Positions 42,490 through 51,889 of a stretch of 64,000 bases of DNA are shown here, in pieces. The notes below the pieces were generated by a model that searched no databases, was not told where the DNA came from, and saw only the letters and a program-made list of their open reading frames with translations. The stretch's first letter is position 1; each line of letters opens with the position of its first letter. A program made the position numbers and the translations under genes. Source of the DNA: Paludibacteraceae bacterium (GTDB taxonomy: Bacteria > Bacteroidota > Bacteroidia > Bacteroidales > Paludibacteraceae); the NCBI GenBank assembly GCA_024405875.1, contig JAKSOA010000003.1, forward strand, positions 1 to 64,000. The letters run 5' to 3'.

Positions 42490-44022
42490 ATGGCACAAAA
42501 ACAGCAAATATCACAGCAGTTAGGTCAGCGTCAGCAACTGAAACTTTCACAGCAGCAGTTGCTTGTCTCAACCCTTCTTGAAGGCTCTTTACTTGAACTT
42601 GAGGATAAAGTTCTTAAGGAGATAGAGGCTAATCCGGCTCTTGAGGGCAAGGTTGTGTCAAGCGTTGAGGAGGGAGACGATGGTTTTGACGGTGAGACGC
42701 AGGAGAGTGAGGACTATTCCGCAGATACTGATTCCAACCCGTCAATAGAAGAGGGTATATATGTTGACTATGATGACGCGGATTCAGGGTATGGTTACGG
42801 CACTGTCTCATCAGCCCCTGAAGACTACAATCCGGCATACGCTGATGTCCAGAACCTTACAGAGTACTTGACATCACAACTTGATTCCATAACAGATGAT
42901 GACCGTAGCAGGGCGATAGGTCATTACATCATAGGTTGTCTTGATGAAGAGGGAATGCTTCCAGATTCACCGGCAAAAATCACTGATGACCTCCACATAT
43001 ATCAAGCGCTTGACGTAACACCGTCAGAGGTGCTTGAGATGATACTTATGGTGCAAAGCCTTGACCCTGCCGGAGTATGCGCCAGAAGTGTGGCTGAATC
43101 ATTGCGTCTGCAGACAGAGCGTAAGATGAGCGGGAATTTCAAAGAGGATTTCACGGCAAGATGCGCCGTGGCCTTGCTTGATGAGTTTTTTGACGAATTC
43201 ATCGGAAAAAAATACTCATATATATTAAAGAATATTGAGGTTGAGAGAGATGTGGAGGGTGAGTTTGTACATATAACATCCAAGGAACTTGAGGCGGCCA
43301 TAGATTTCATACGCTCACTGAATCCTCATCCTTGCCAGATTTTCTCATCATCTAAATTCCAGAGGGCGGGAGAGTCCATTATCCCTGATTTCTTCTATGA
43401 TTCAGAGCAGGGACGGCTTACAATAAACCGCGGACACTTGCCTAAGCTTAGTGTGAGTGAAGAGTTTACCTCAATGTTGAAGAGAGTGGAGGATATGAAG
43501 TCAAAGGGAGAGGCTGTGCGTGACGGTTCAGAGACATTCCTGCGAGACAGAGTTGATGCCGCAAATAACTTCATTGAGGCGGTAAACCAACGTATGTCAC
43601 TGCTTGAGGGGGTTATGACTCGAATAATAAAGGTGCAAAAAGAATTCTTTGACCAAGGCTGTGATGACTCACTGCTGAAACCGCTTACAATGAAACAGGT
43701 GGCTGAGGCTGTAGGGTGTGACATCTCCACTGTGTCACGTGTGGCGAACAGTAAGTACATAAATGTTGATGGTCAGAATACCTATAGAATAAAGCACTTC
43801 TTCTCTGAGGGCATTTCAACAGAGGGCGGTGACTCAGTCTCCAATAAATCAATTATGGAGATTATAAAAAAGATGATTTCAGAGGAAGATACCTCAGACC
43901 CTCTCACAGATGACGCCATAGCCGCCGCTTTGCAGTCACAAGGTTACAATGTGGCGCGCCGTACCGTGGCTAAATACAGGGGCGCTTTGAACATTCCAAG
44001 CACAAGGGAGAGAAGCAAATAA
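42490..44022 (+). CDS. rpoN: RNA polymerase sigma-54 factor
   Basis: A 510-residue sigma-54. The glutamine-rich activator-interacting region I spans about 1-50 (QLKLSQQQLLVSTLLEGSLLELE), an acidic region II spans about 55-110, and core-binding follows. The helix-turn-helix and the diagnostic RpoN box ARRTVAKYR lie at the C-terminus. The in-frame TTG at 42472 lies before and within the -7 box and is rejected. Convergent with pbpC, with abutting stop codons. Confidence 0.95.
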   Translation: MAQKQQISQQLGQRQQLKLSQQQLLVSTLLEGSLLELEDKVLKEIEANPALEGKVVSSVEEGDDGFDGETQESEDYSADTDSNPSIEEGIYVDYDDADSGYGYGTVSSAPEDYNPAYADVQNLTEYLTSQLDSITDDDRSRAIGHYIIGCLDEEGMLPDSPAKITDDLHIYQALDVTPSEVLEMILMVQSLDPAGVCARSVAESLRLQTERKMSGNFKEDFTARCAVALLDEFFDEFIGKKYSYILKNIEVERDVEGEFVHITSKELEAAIDFIRSLNPHPCQIFSSSKFQRAGESIIPDFFYDSEQGRLTINRGHLPKLSVSEEFTSMLKRVEDMKSKGEAVRDGSETFLRDRVDAANNFIEAVNQRMSLLEGVMTRIIKVQKEFFDQGCDDSLLKPLTMKQVAEAVGCDISTVSRVANSKYINVDGQNTYRIKHFFSEGISTEGGDSVSNKSIMEIIKKMISEEDTSDPLTDDAIAAALQSQGYNVARRTVAKYRGALNIPSTRERSK

Positions 44023-46296
44023 CTATTCAGTGCTGCTCCTGACCTTAATAACAACGCTTTTTGAGTTTCCGTCACCATCTACAATTGTAAGTGTATGCCT
44101 GCCTTCAGATGGTCTTATTGCCATATTATGAACGTCAGTTGTAGAGCCAAGGAACTTATTGTCAAGATGCCAGAAAAGAGTGGCGTCAGGATTTATGTGG
44201 GTAGCCTCACAAACCACCTGCTGCAATTGGTTGTCAAACCCTTTGGGAATATAGACAACAGCTCCGTTATCTGGGTAGATTATGTCAATAAAAGAGTCGG
44301 TTTCATCGGCACAACCAGGCATTATGGGAGGAAGTGGCCTGTAGTTTATGTGAGAGCGGCTGTAATAGTACTCTTGCACGGGTGGCAGACAGAACCACGC
44401 CACATTCTTCATATCACTGACACTGTAGCAGTTGCTGTTTACACGCATATTTCCCTCCTTGTTCAGATGTACAAGTTTGTGGTATGGGCAAACCGCTGTT
44501 CTTGTACCGCTTTGTGGCACGGGAATTGTCTCCGCCTCTGTGCAGTATTCAGTTGCTCTGTAACCTGATGCACGGCATACAGCCTCCTCCGCCATATCAT
44601 CATAGGGTTCTTCAAACCACCCCGATGAGGGTAGTATTGAGAATGTACGGAATAGTATAGGGGCCGCATAACCTACTCCTGTCATCCCGGCACGCCCCTC
44701 TCCTGTGGCATTCCCTACCCATACACCCACCACGTAGTGCGGGTTCATTCCAATTGCCCAGGCGTCTTTGCCTCCGTAACTTGTGCCGGTCTTCCACGCA
44801 ATCTTTTTCATTGACTCAAATTGCCGCCACTCAGCCTCCTCCTCAGGTCTGCTCAGTTTTGACATAGCCTCCATCATAAACCAGAGAGCACTTCTCCTTT
44901 CTCCTTTCTCCTTTAATTGTATCTGCACTAAGGTGTTATACATATTGCATATATCCCACAACGTGGCCTCCGCACCGCCTAAAATAAGAGACGCTCCGTA
45001 GTATGAGGCATCGTGGTTCATAGTTGTAATACCAAGGGAACGCAGCAGTTTCAGGAAACGGTCAATACCGTAACTGCGCAGCATACGGACAAGCGGAACG
45101 TTAAGAGAGCGGATAATAGCCTCATCGGCACTAACCACGCCGCTGTAACTCTTGTTGAAGTTCTGCGGGCTGAAGCCGTTAAGGTATAAGGGAACATCTG
45201 GAATGAGTGTTTTGGGCAGTATAAGACCGTCAGAGAGCATAGCGGCATAGAGTACAGGCTTTAGAATACTGCCTGTACTGCGTGGAGAGCGTATAATGTC
45301 AACATCATTGCAGAAACGCTCATCGGCTTTGTATGAGGCGTTCCCTATGTAGGCGATGGTTTGTCCGGACTCAACCTCTTTTACAAGAATCGCCACGTTG
45401 TGAACGTTGTTCCGTGCCGTGTACTCACGTGCGGCATTATCAGCAATACTCTGAAGCCTCTTCTGAAGACCTAAATCTATTGACGTTCTTATTCTCTCGC
45501 CCTCGTGGCTTTTCAGCATAGCGGAGGCAAGATGCGGGGCAATATTCGGGAGCGGCTCAGGCTCATCAGGAATGGGTTCATCTATGGCAAGTGAGTATTC
45601 AATCTCATCAATAACACCACGTTCAAGCAGACTTTTCAGCAGACTGTTCCTTTTCAGAAGCAATTTATCCCTTCCCCTTGAAATGTTAATAAGAGATGGT
45701 GAGTTAGGCAATACTGCAAGCATAGCCGCTTGAGCCCAGGTTATGTTGTCAGATGTTGTTCCGAAATAACGCCACGATGCCGCATCAACACCCACAATAT
45801 TACCCCCGAAAGGAGCGTGAGAGGCGTACATAGCAAGAATCTCATCTTTAGAATAGCGTAACTCTATAAAAAGAGCCCTGTTCAGTTCTATGAACTTACG
45901 CAGGTAAGTGCGCTCCCTACGCTCCGATGAAATGCGGCTTACCTGCATTGTAATGGTACTGCCTCCGCTCACAATCCTGCCGTTCCGTTTGTTTCTGATA
46001 GCAGCCTTGATAAGAGAGACAGGATTTATACCCGGATGGTATTTGAAATAGCGGTCCTCATAGTTTATTATGCAAACCTTGAACTTATCAGGAACAGAGT
46101 CGGTCGGAGGAAAACGCCACTGCCCGTCTTTGGCTATATGAGCGTTCATAAGAGTGCCGTCAGAAGAGAGAAGCAGTGTGCTGTAGTCAGAACGGAACAC
46201 GCCAGACGGAGTTGTAACCCACATAATAACCAGCCATATAAGAAACAGACCTACCACGATGGCTGAAATTTTAATTATGACACCTCTCTTTTTCAA
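44023..46296 (-). CDS. pbpC: Penicillin-binding protein 1C
   Basis: A bifunctional peptidoglycan glycosyltransferase/transpeptidase-type protein of about 757 residues. An N-terminal membrane anchor (IKISAIVVGLFLIWLVIMWV) is followed by the glycosyltransferase motifs EDRYFKYHPG and GGSTITMQ. The transpeptidase motifs are SILK, SLN and KTGTS, and a PBP1C-specific C-terminal domain ends the protein. No ATG is available near the start. A TTG at 46296 directly before KKRGVIIKIS is preferred over the TTG at 46347, because a -7 box covers the latter. It is paired head-to-head with an alpha-2-macroglobulin gene, the usual bacterial partnership. Confidence 0.9.
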   Translation of the reverse strand: MKKRGVIIKISAIVVGLFLIWLVIMWVTTPSGVFRSDYSTLLLSSDGTLMNAHIAKDGQWRFPPTDSVPDKFKVCIINYEDRYFKYHPGINPVSLIKAAIRNKRNGRIVSGGSTITMQVSRISSERRERTYLRKFIELNRALFIELRYSKDEILAMYASHAPFGGNIVGVDAASWRYFGTTSDNITWAQAAMLAVLPNSPSLINISRGRDKLLLKRNSLLKSLLERGVIDEIEYSLAIDEPIPDEPEPLPNIAPHLASAMLKSHEGERIRTSIDLGLQKRLQSIADNAAREYTARNNVHNVAILVKEVESGQTIAYIGNASYKADERFCNDVDIIRSPRSTGSILKPVLYAAMLSDGLILPKTLIPDVPLYLNGFSPQNFNKSYSGVVSADEAIIRSLNVPLVRMLRSYGIDRFLKLLRSLGITTMNHDASYYGASLILGGAEATLWDICNMYNTLVQIQLKEKGERRSALWFMMEAMSKLSRPEEEAEWRQFESMKKIAWKTGTSYGGKDAWAIGMNPHYVVGVWVGNATGEGRAGMTGVGYAAPILFRTFSILPSSGWFEEPYDDMAEEAVCRASGYRATEYCTEAETIPVPQSGTRTAVCPYHKLVHLNKEGNMRVNSNCYSVSDMKNVAWFCLPPVQEYYYSRSHINYRPLPPIMPGCADETDSFIDIIYPDNGAVVYIPKGFDNQLQQVVCEATHINPDATLFWHLDNKFLGSTTDVHNMAIRPSEGRHTLTIVDGDGNSKSVVIKVRSSTE

Positions 46297-46307
46297 ACTA
46301 TTTTTAC

Positions 46308-46315
46308 TATTTTTG
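46308..46315 (+). promoter_or_regulatory. -7 box for the alpha-2-macroglobulin gene
   Basis: TATTTTTG, a full match, 46 bases before the ATG at 46362. Predicted transcript overlaps the opposite pbpC transcript by roughly 15-20 bases. Confidence 0.45.
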
Positions 46316-46344
46316 TGTGTTACACTATATAAAAACAATTTTGG

Positions 46345-46352
46345 CAAAAATA
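46345..46352 (-). promoter_or_regulatory. -7 box for pbpC
   Basis: TATTTTTG on the minus strand. It covers the TTG at 46345-46347 and so argues against that codon as a start. Confidence 0.45.
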
Positions 46353-46361
46353 ATAATTATT

Positions 46362-49300
46362 ATGAGAAAAACAGCCCTTCTGTCCCTTCTATTTTGTGCG
46401 GTTGCGTTTGCGCTCACCTCTTGTTCAGATGACGAGTCCCTGAAGTTCCATCCAAATATACAAGCCTACACATCAGGAACAATCTCCCGCTATGCACCGG
46501 TATCAATATCTTTTACAGAGCAGTTGCCCTCTGACAAACAGAGAGCGGAGTTCCTTGAAAAGAACATTAAGATATCCCCGTCGGTAGATGTAGAGTTTTC
46601 TGTATCAGATAATTACATTGTAACATTTGTTCCAAAGAGTTCATTTGAGCGTGACACAGAGTATAAGGTTACAATAAAGATGGACAAATTCATTGATGGT
46701 TTGGACTCTGACCTTGACCGTTTCACATTCCGTTTCAAGACTATGCCGTTGCTATGCCACGGAGAGTTCGGACCGCTTGAGGTGTCTGAAGATGACATAC
46801 ATTACGGTACCACGTTCACACTTGTGACAGCCGACAATGAGACATCATCTGACGCTGAGTCTTTGGTCTCATTCCCAGGTGTTACAAATATAAAATGGAA
46901 CCACGATGCCACAGGTCGTATCCATAAGGCGGTACTGTCAGGTATAGAGGCTGGCGACACAACAAAAACAGTTGAGTTCAAACTCAAGAATAGCGGAGAA
47001 TACCCGTCAGAGGGTACTTTAACCATACCAGGAAGAAATGATTTCTCTCTATATGACATAGTTGTGCGTGAGGGTTCGGAACGTTGCGTAAGCATCTATT
47101 TCACAAAGAACCTTGATATGGAGCAGGATATTACAGGTCTTGCATACATAGATGGCAATACAAATGAACTTATGCAGATTGAAGGAAACTGCGTAAAGGT
47201 ATATTATGATGAGAAACTGAAGGGTAGTGTGAACATATTTGTGAATAAAGGTATAAAGAGTTCAAAGGGGTTGACACTCTCTGAGAGTCAGACATTCCAA
47301 TGCACCATTGGTGACGCGGCAAAGCCCTCATTAGCGTTTGTATCACAAGGAGCCATACTTCCGCTCTCATCAAACCTGACCGTGCAGTTCAAGAGCACAT
47401 ACCTTAAAGGTGTCATAGTAAGAGTGATTGAGGTCCCTCAGTACAATATGGGACAGTTTCTGCAATCTTCAAACCTTGAAGGAGATGGAGAGATGCGTCG
47501 CGTGGGACGTCTTATAAACCAAGATATACTCTTCCTTGATGAAGACCCGACAATTGACCTTACAGAGCCTCACATCTTCTCAATCAACCTGAGTAAACTC
47601 TTCACGGCAAATCCAGGCTCCCTTTATAGAGTTGAACTAAGTACATATTCAGGTATGAGCCTCTATCCGTGTGACGGTTCACTTTCTGAGGATAAGGAGG
47701 AACTTAAGGCTAAGTTCGCCCAGCGTTTTGCAGAGGAGAGACTCGCTCTTGAGGGCGACGGCTATTACTACTACTTCAGTAACGGAGACCCAGGCTCCTG
47801 GTGGAATAACGGAGAACCGTGCAAGGCGTCATACTATGATGATATAAAGGCGGCAAAGAATGTTGTTGCTACAAATCTTGGAGTTACTGTGAAATGCGGT
47901 GCCGATAGGAACATAAATGTGTGGGTGAATAATCTCATGGATACAGAAGCGGAGGGCGGAGTGGATATAATGGTCTATAACTTCCAGCACGGTTTAACCG
48001 CAGAAGGTCGTACAGATGCCGATGGATTCGTCTCTATTCCATACACCAACGGAAAACCATACTATCTTATCGCTAAGAAGGGCGTTGATGTGGCATATCT
48101 GCGTATTGATGACGGTTCCAGTCTCTCATTGTCAGATTTTGATACAGAGGGGGCGCGCTTGCAGGAGGGATTGAACGGCTTTATTTACGGAGAGCGCGGC
48201 GTATGGCGTCCGGGAGATACGCTTCATATAGGATTTATGCTTGGAGACCGTGCCGCAGCACTTCCAAAGGAACATCCGGTTGTTCTTGAACTCTCAAATC
48301 CGCTTGGTCAGATTTACGCCCGTCGTACGCTTTCAAAAGGCGCCCTTGGGGTATATGCCTTCAATATTGCACTCGCCCCCGATGTCCCTACAGGTATGTG
48401 GGCGGCTAAAATCAATGTCGGGGGAGCCACCTTTACAAAATATCTGCGTGTTGAGACCATTATGCCAAACCGTTTGAAGGTATCACCTGATTTCGGCTCC
48501 GGCATCATTAATCGTGGTGAAAATGTGAACGGGAAACTTCATACAGAGTGGCTGAACGGTGCCGCCGCCCGTAATTATAAATATGACATACAGGCACAGT
48601 TTGTATCAGCCGCCACAACATTCATGGCATATAAAGATTACTCGTTCTCACCGGCAGGTATGCGCTATACAAGTGAGGAGAGCGCTCTTATAACGGGTGT
48701 TACTGATGCTGAGGGAGACGCAAACCTCAACTTCTCACTCAATGGAGGTGCCAAAGCACCTGGAATGCTCTCCGCCATCATTACAACAAAGGTTTACGAG
48801 CCGTCGGGGCAATTCAGTATTGATGTTACAAAAAAACACTATTCACCGTATAAGACATACGCCGGAGTGGCTACGCCTAACAGTGGTAAGGATGCTTTGC
48901 CAACTGACCAGACTCATACGTTCAAGATGGTTTCAGTAGATGCAAACGGAAATCCGGCAGGTGGAAAGTCACTCTCTGTAAAGGTATATAAGGTGGGTTG
49001 GTATTGGTGGTGGAATTCAGATGACTCATATCTTGCTGATTTTGTGTCTGATACATATAATCAGCCAATTCTGACAGATACATACAGGACAGACAAGGCT
49101 GGTAACGCACACCTTGACTTTACTTGTCATAAGAAGGATTGGGGCACCTATCTTATCTGTGTAAAGGATTTGGAATCAGGTCATACGGCATCTACGCTCG
49201 CCTATTTTGATTGGCCTGGCAATCCTGAGAGATACGGGAACGCAACCGCCGCCACAAGACTCGCTTTCAAGACTGATAAGGATGCCTATAAGGTTGGTGA

Positions 49301-51824
49301 GAAGATAAATTTCTCCATTCCATCGGCAGAAGGAGCCAAGGCACTTGTTACTGTTGAGAATGGTAGCCGTGTGCTTGACGCTCAAATTATAAAGTGCAAT
49401 GGAAAATCCACTCAGGTTGAGATACCTGTGACCGCTCAGATGAGACCTAACGTATATGTCTATGTGTCACTGATACAGCCGTATGCTCAAAGTGCGAATG
49501 AGCTTCCTATGCGTCTGTACGGAGTGGCTGCTGTTACGGTTAATGACCCTGACAGCCATCTGACACCTGTTATTGAGGTTAAAGATGAGGTTCTTCCTAA
49601 TTCAGATTTCACTGTAACGGTTAGTGAGAAGAGTGGTAAGGAGATGGCATATACCATTGCCATAGTTGATGAAGGTCTGCTTGATTTGACTCACTTTAAG
49701 ACTCCAGACCCGTGGGAATCCTTTAACGCCCGTGAGGCTTTAGGTGTAAGAACTTGGGACGCCTATAATATGGTTATTGGTGCATACGGAGGCAGAATAG
49801 AGCAGATGTTCAGCATTGGTGGTGATGAGGACGCAATGGCAGGCGGAGCCAAGGCTCTTGTAAACAGATTTACTCCTGTGGTAATCTATGCCGGACCATT
49901 CCAACTTAAATCAGGTGGCAAAAAGCATACTTTCCGTATGCCTAACTATAATGGTAAGGTGAGAGTTATGGTTGTAGCAGGTAACGGAGACGCATACGGT
50001 TCGGCAGACAAGAGCATACTTGTACGCCAGCCTGTTATGGTAATTGGTACAATGCCAAGAGTAGTTGGTCAGGGTGAGGAGATAACAATTCCCGCTACGG
50101 TTTTCGCCACAAAGGATAATGTAGGGCAGGTTAATGTATCAATTGAATGTGCAGGCGGATTAACGGTTGCCGGTGAGAGCAAGATTACAACAAGTTTCGC
50201 CAAGATAGGAGACAAGTCCGTATCATTTAAGATAAAGGCAGGCAATACACCTGGTAAAGGTGTTGTCTCAATTGTGGCTAAGTCTGGTTCCTGTGAGTCT
50301 CTTTACAAGGCGGAACTTGCTGTACGTTCCGTAGCCGATGAAACCACGCAGTATAAGGATATTACAGTTGCTGCAGGTGATGAGTGGCAGGGCGGCGTCA
50401 ACGCTATTGGTTTGGCGGGTACAAACTCACTCTCTGTTACTCTGTCTGGTGTGCGTCCTATAAATATTGCGGCAAGACAGGGATATCTTACTGAATACCC
50501 GCACTCTTGTGTGGAACAACTTGTCTCAAAGGCGTTCCCGCTTCAAGATGAGTCCACAGTCAAGTTCGTACTTAGTAAACTCTCATCATATCAGGTATTT
50601 GACGGAAGCCTGGCTTATTGGCCCGGCTCATCAAACACCAACATCTGGGGAACTATATATGCGGCTCATTTCATAGCATATGCGGAAAAGGCTGGTTATT
50701 CAATACCTGTGACATTTAAGAGCAAACTGCTTAAATATTTAAGACTCTCCGCATCGGGGTGGAGACTGTCAGCGGTGGCAGATGACTATACCAAGGCAAA
50801 TGAGATTACAACACAAGCATACCGTCTATATGTATTAGGTCTTAACGGCAGTTCTGACATAGGCTCGCTTAACCGTCTTAAAGAGGAGGCTAACACATCA
50901 CTTTCAAAGTGGCTTGTTGCTGGTGCGTATGCTCTTGCCGGGCGTAGGGATATGAGTGAGAGGTTTATAAACGTCACATCAGAGTATGAAATGAACTATG
51001 AAGGTGCCAACCCTACATTCGGTTCTGAAATGCGTGACAACGCTTTGATACTTCAGGTGCTCTCTATTCTTGACCATAAGGCAGATGCCGCGTCGGTTTA
51101 TAATACGGTGGCAGCCAACCTCTCATCGGAGCGTTGGTATAGCACACAAGATGTCGCCCTTGCACTCTCATCCGCCTTACAGTATCAGAAGAAGTACGGT
51201 AAGCCTGAGCCTGCCAAGGGTAGCATACTCTATGGCTCTCAGAGTGAGAAGTTCAATACAACAACGGAACTATCCAAATCACTTGCCACAGATGTTGACG
51301 CGTTTGAGAAGATTGTCATAAAGAATAGAGGCTCACAACCACTATATGTACGCTTGACAAGCAAGGGAACTGTGCCAGGTTCACAGAGTGAGGCTCAGTC
51401 AAGCGGAGTTGGCGTTGCGGTCTCTTACACAGACTCGGATTTCTCTCCGTTGGATGTCTCATCACTCATTCAGGGCACAAATTTCATGGCGACAGTGACT
51501 GTGCGTAATAACTCGCCGCTTGACATTAGTAATCTGGCTGTGACACATATTATTCCGTCAGGTTGGGAGATTCTGAACACCAGATACGCCGTGGAAGGTC
51601 AGGAGAATGCACAGAGCGCTATCTCATATCAGGATGTGAGAGATGACCGTGTGCTGTCATATATTGACATTCTGCCTGCGGGAAAGCAGGTGACGCTTAC
51701 AATAAAACTTACGGCGTCATATCTTGGCACATATATGCTGCCGTCAATAAAGTGTGAGGCTATGTACAACGCCCAAATCTCAGCACGCACTGCAGCAGGC
51801 TATTGTATAGTGAAGAGTGAATAA
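46362..51824 (+). CDS. Bacterial alpha-2-macroglobulin family lipoprotein
   Basis: A 1820-residue lipoprotein (MRKTALLSLLFCAVAFALTSC, lipobox cysteine at residue 21). Multiple macroglobulin beta-domains are followed by the thioester motif CVEQ (Cys1383 to Gln1386) in YPHSCVEQLVSKAF and an alpha-helical thioester domain. The intact thioester predicts covalent trapping of proteases in the periplasm or at the cell surface. Such proteins are encoded with PBP1C and are thought to protect peptidoglycan during envelope damage. The ATG at 46362 rather than the upstream frame (46317) gives a proper signal sequence. The last three codons lie in a repeat array. Confidence 0.92.
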   Translation: MRKTALLSLLFCAVAFALTSCSDDESLKFHPNIQAYTSGTISRYAPVSISFTEQLPSDKQRAEFLEKNIKISPSVDVEFSVSDNYIVTFVPKSSFERDTEYKVTIKMDKFIDGLDSDLDRFTFRFKTMPLLCHGEFGPLEVSEDDIHYGTTFTLVTADNETSSDAESLVSFPGVTNIKWNHDATGRIHKAVLSGIEAGDTTKTVEFKLKNSGEYPSEGTLTIPGRNDFSLYDIVVREGSERCVSIYFTKNLDMEQDITGLAYIDGNTNELMQIEGNCVKVYYDEKLKGSVNIFVNKGIKSSKGLTLSESQTFQCTIGDAAKPSLAFVSQGAILPLSSNLTVQFKSTYLKGVIVRVIEVPQYNMGQFLQSSNLEGDGEMRRVGRLINQDILFLDEDPTIDLTEPHIFSINLSKLFTANPGSLYRVELSTYSGMSLYPCDGSLSEDKEELKAKFAQRFAEERLALEGDGYYYYFSNGDPGSWWNNGEPCKASYYDDIKAAKNVVATNLGVTVKCGADRNINVWVNNLMDTEAEGGVDIMVYNFQHGLTAEGRTDADGFVSIPYTNGKPYYLIAKKGVDVAYLRIDDGSSLSLSDFDTEGARLQEGLNGFIYGERGVWRPGDTLHIGFMLGDRAAALPKEHPVVLELSNPLGQIYARRTLSKGALGVYAFNIALAPDVPTGMWAAKINVGGATFTKYLRVETIMPNRLKVSPDFGSGIINRGENVNGKLHTEWLNGAAARNYKYDIQAQFVSAATTFMAYKDYSFSPAGMRYTSEESALITGVTDAEGDANLNFSLNGGAKAPGMLSAIITTKVYEPSGQFSIDVTKKHYSPYKTYAGVATPNSGKDALPTDQTHTFKMVSVDANGNPAGGKSLSVKVYKVGWYWWWNSDDSYLADFVSDTYNQPILTDTYRTDKAGNAHLDFTCHKKDWGTYLICVKDLESGHTASTLAYFDWPGNPERYGNATAATRLAFKTDKDAYKVGEKINFSIPSAEGAKALVTVENGSRVLDAQIIKCNGKSTQVEIPVTAQMRPNVYVYVSLIQPYAQSANELPMRLYGVAAVTVNDPDSHLTPVIEVKDEVLPNSDFTVTVSEKSGKEMAYTIAIVDEGLLDLTHFKTPDPWESFNAREALGVRTWDAYNMVIGAYGGRIEQMFSIGGDEDAMAGGAKALVNRFTPVVIYAGPFQLKSGGKKHTFRMPNYNGKVRVMVVAGNGDAYGSADKSILVRQPVMVIGTMPRVVGQGEEITIPATVFATKDNVGQVNVSIECAGGLTVAGESKITTSFAKIGDKSVSFKIKAGNTPGKGVVSIVAKSGSCESLYKAELAVRSVADETTQYKDITVAAGDEWQGGVNAIGLAGTNSLSVTLSGVRPINIAARQGYLTEYPHSCVEQLVSKAFPLQDESTVKFVLSKLSSYQVFDGSLAYWPGSSNTNIWGTIYAAHFIAYAEKAGYSIPVTFKSKLLKYLRLSASGWRLSAVADDYTKANEITTQAYRLYVLGLNGSSDIGSLNRLKEEANTSLSKWLVAGAYALAGRRDMSERFINVTSEYEMNYEGANPTFGSEMRDNALILQVLSILDHKADAASVYNTVAANLSSERWYSTQDVALALSSALQYQKKYGKPEPAKGSILYGSQSEKFNTTTELSKSLATDVDAFEKIVIKNRGSQPLYVRLTSKGTVPGSQSEAQSSGVGVAVSYTDSDFSPLDVSSLIQGTNFMATVTVRNNSPLDISNLAVTHIIPSGWEILNTRYAVEGQENAQSAISYQDVRDDRVLSYIDILPAGKQVTLTIKLTASYLGTYMLPSIKCEAMYNAQISARTAAGYCIVKSE

Positions 51825-51825
51825 A

Positions 51826-51889
51826 GAAAAGTGAATAGTGAATAGTGAAGAGTATTCACTATTCTTTATTCACTATTAACTATTCACTA
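51826..51889. repeat. GTGAATA-word array with inverted half between convergent genes
   Basis: Tandem GTGAATA words are followed by complementary TATTCAC words, giving a long AT-rich hairpin. It overlaps the last codons of the aminotransferase gene and lies at the end of the macroglobulin gene, so it can serve as a two-way terminator. Confidence 0.6.
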
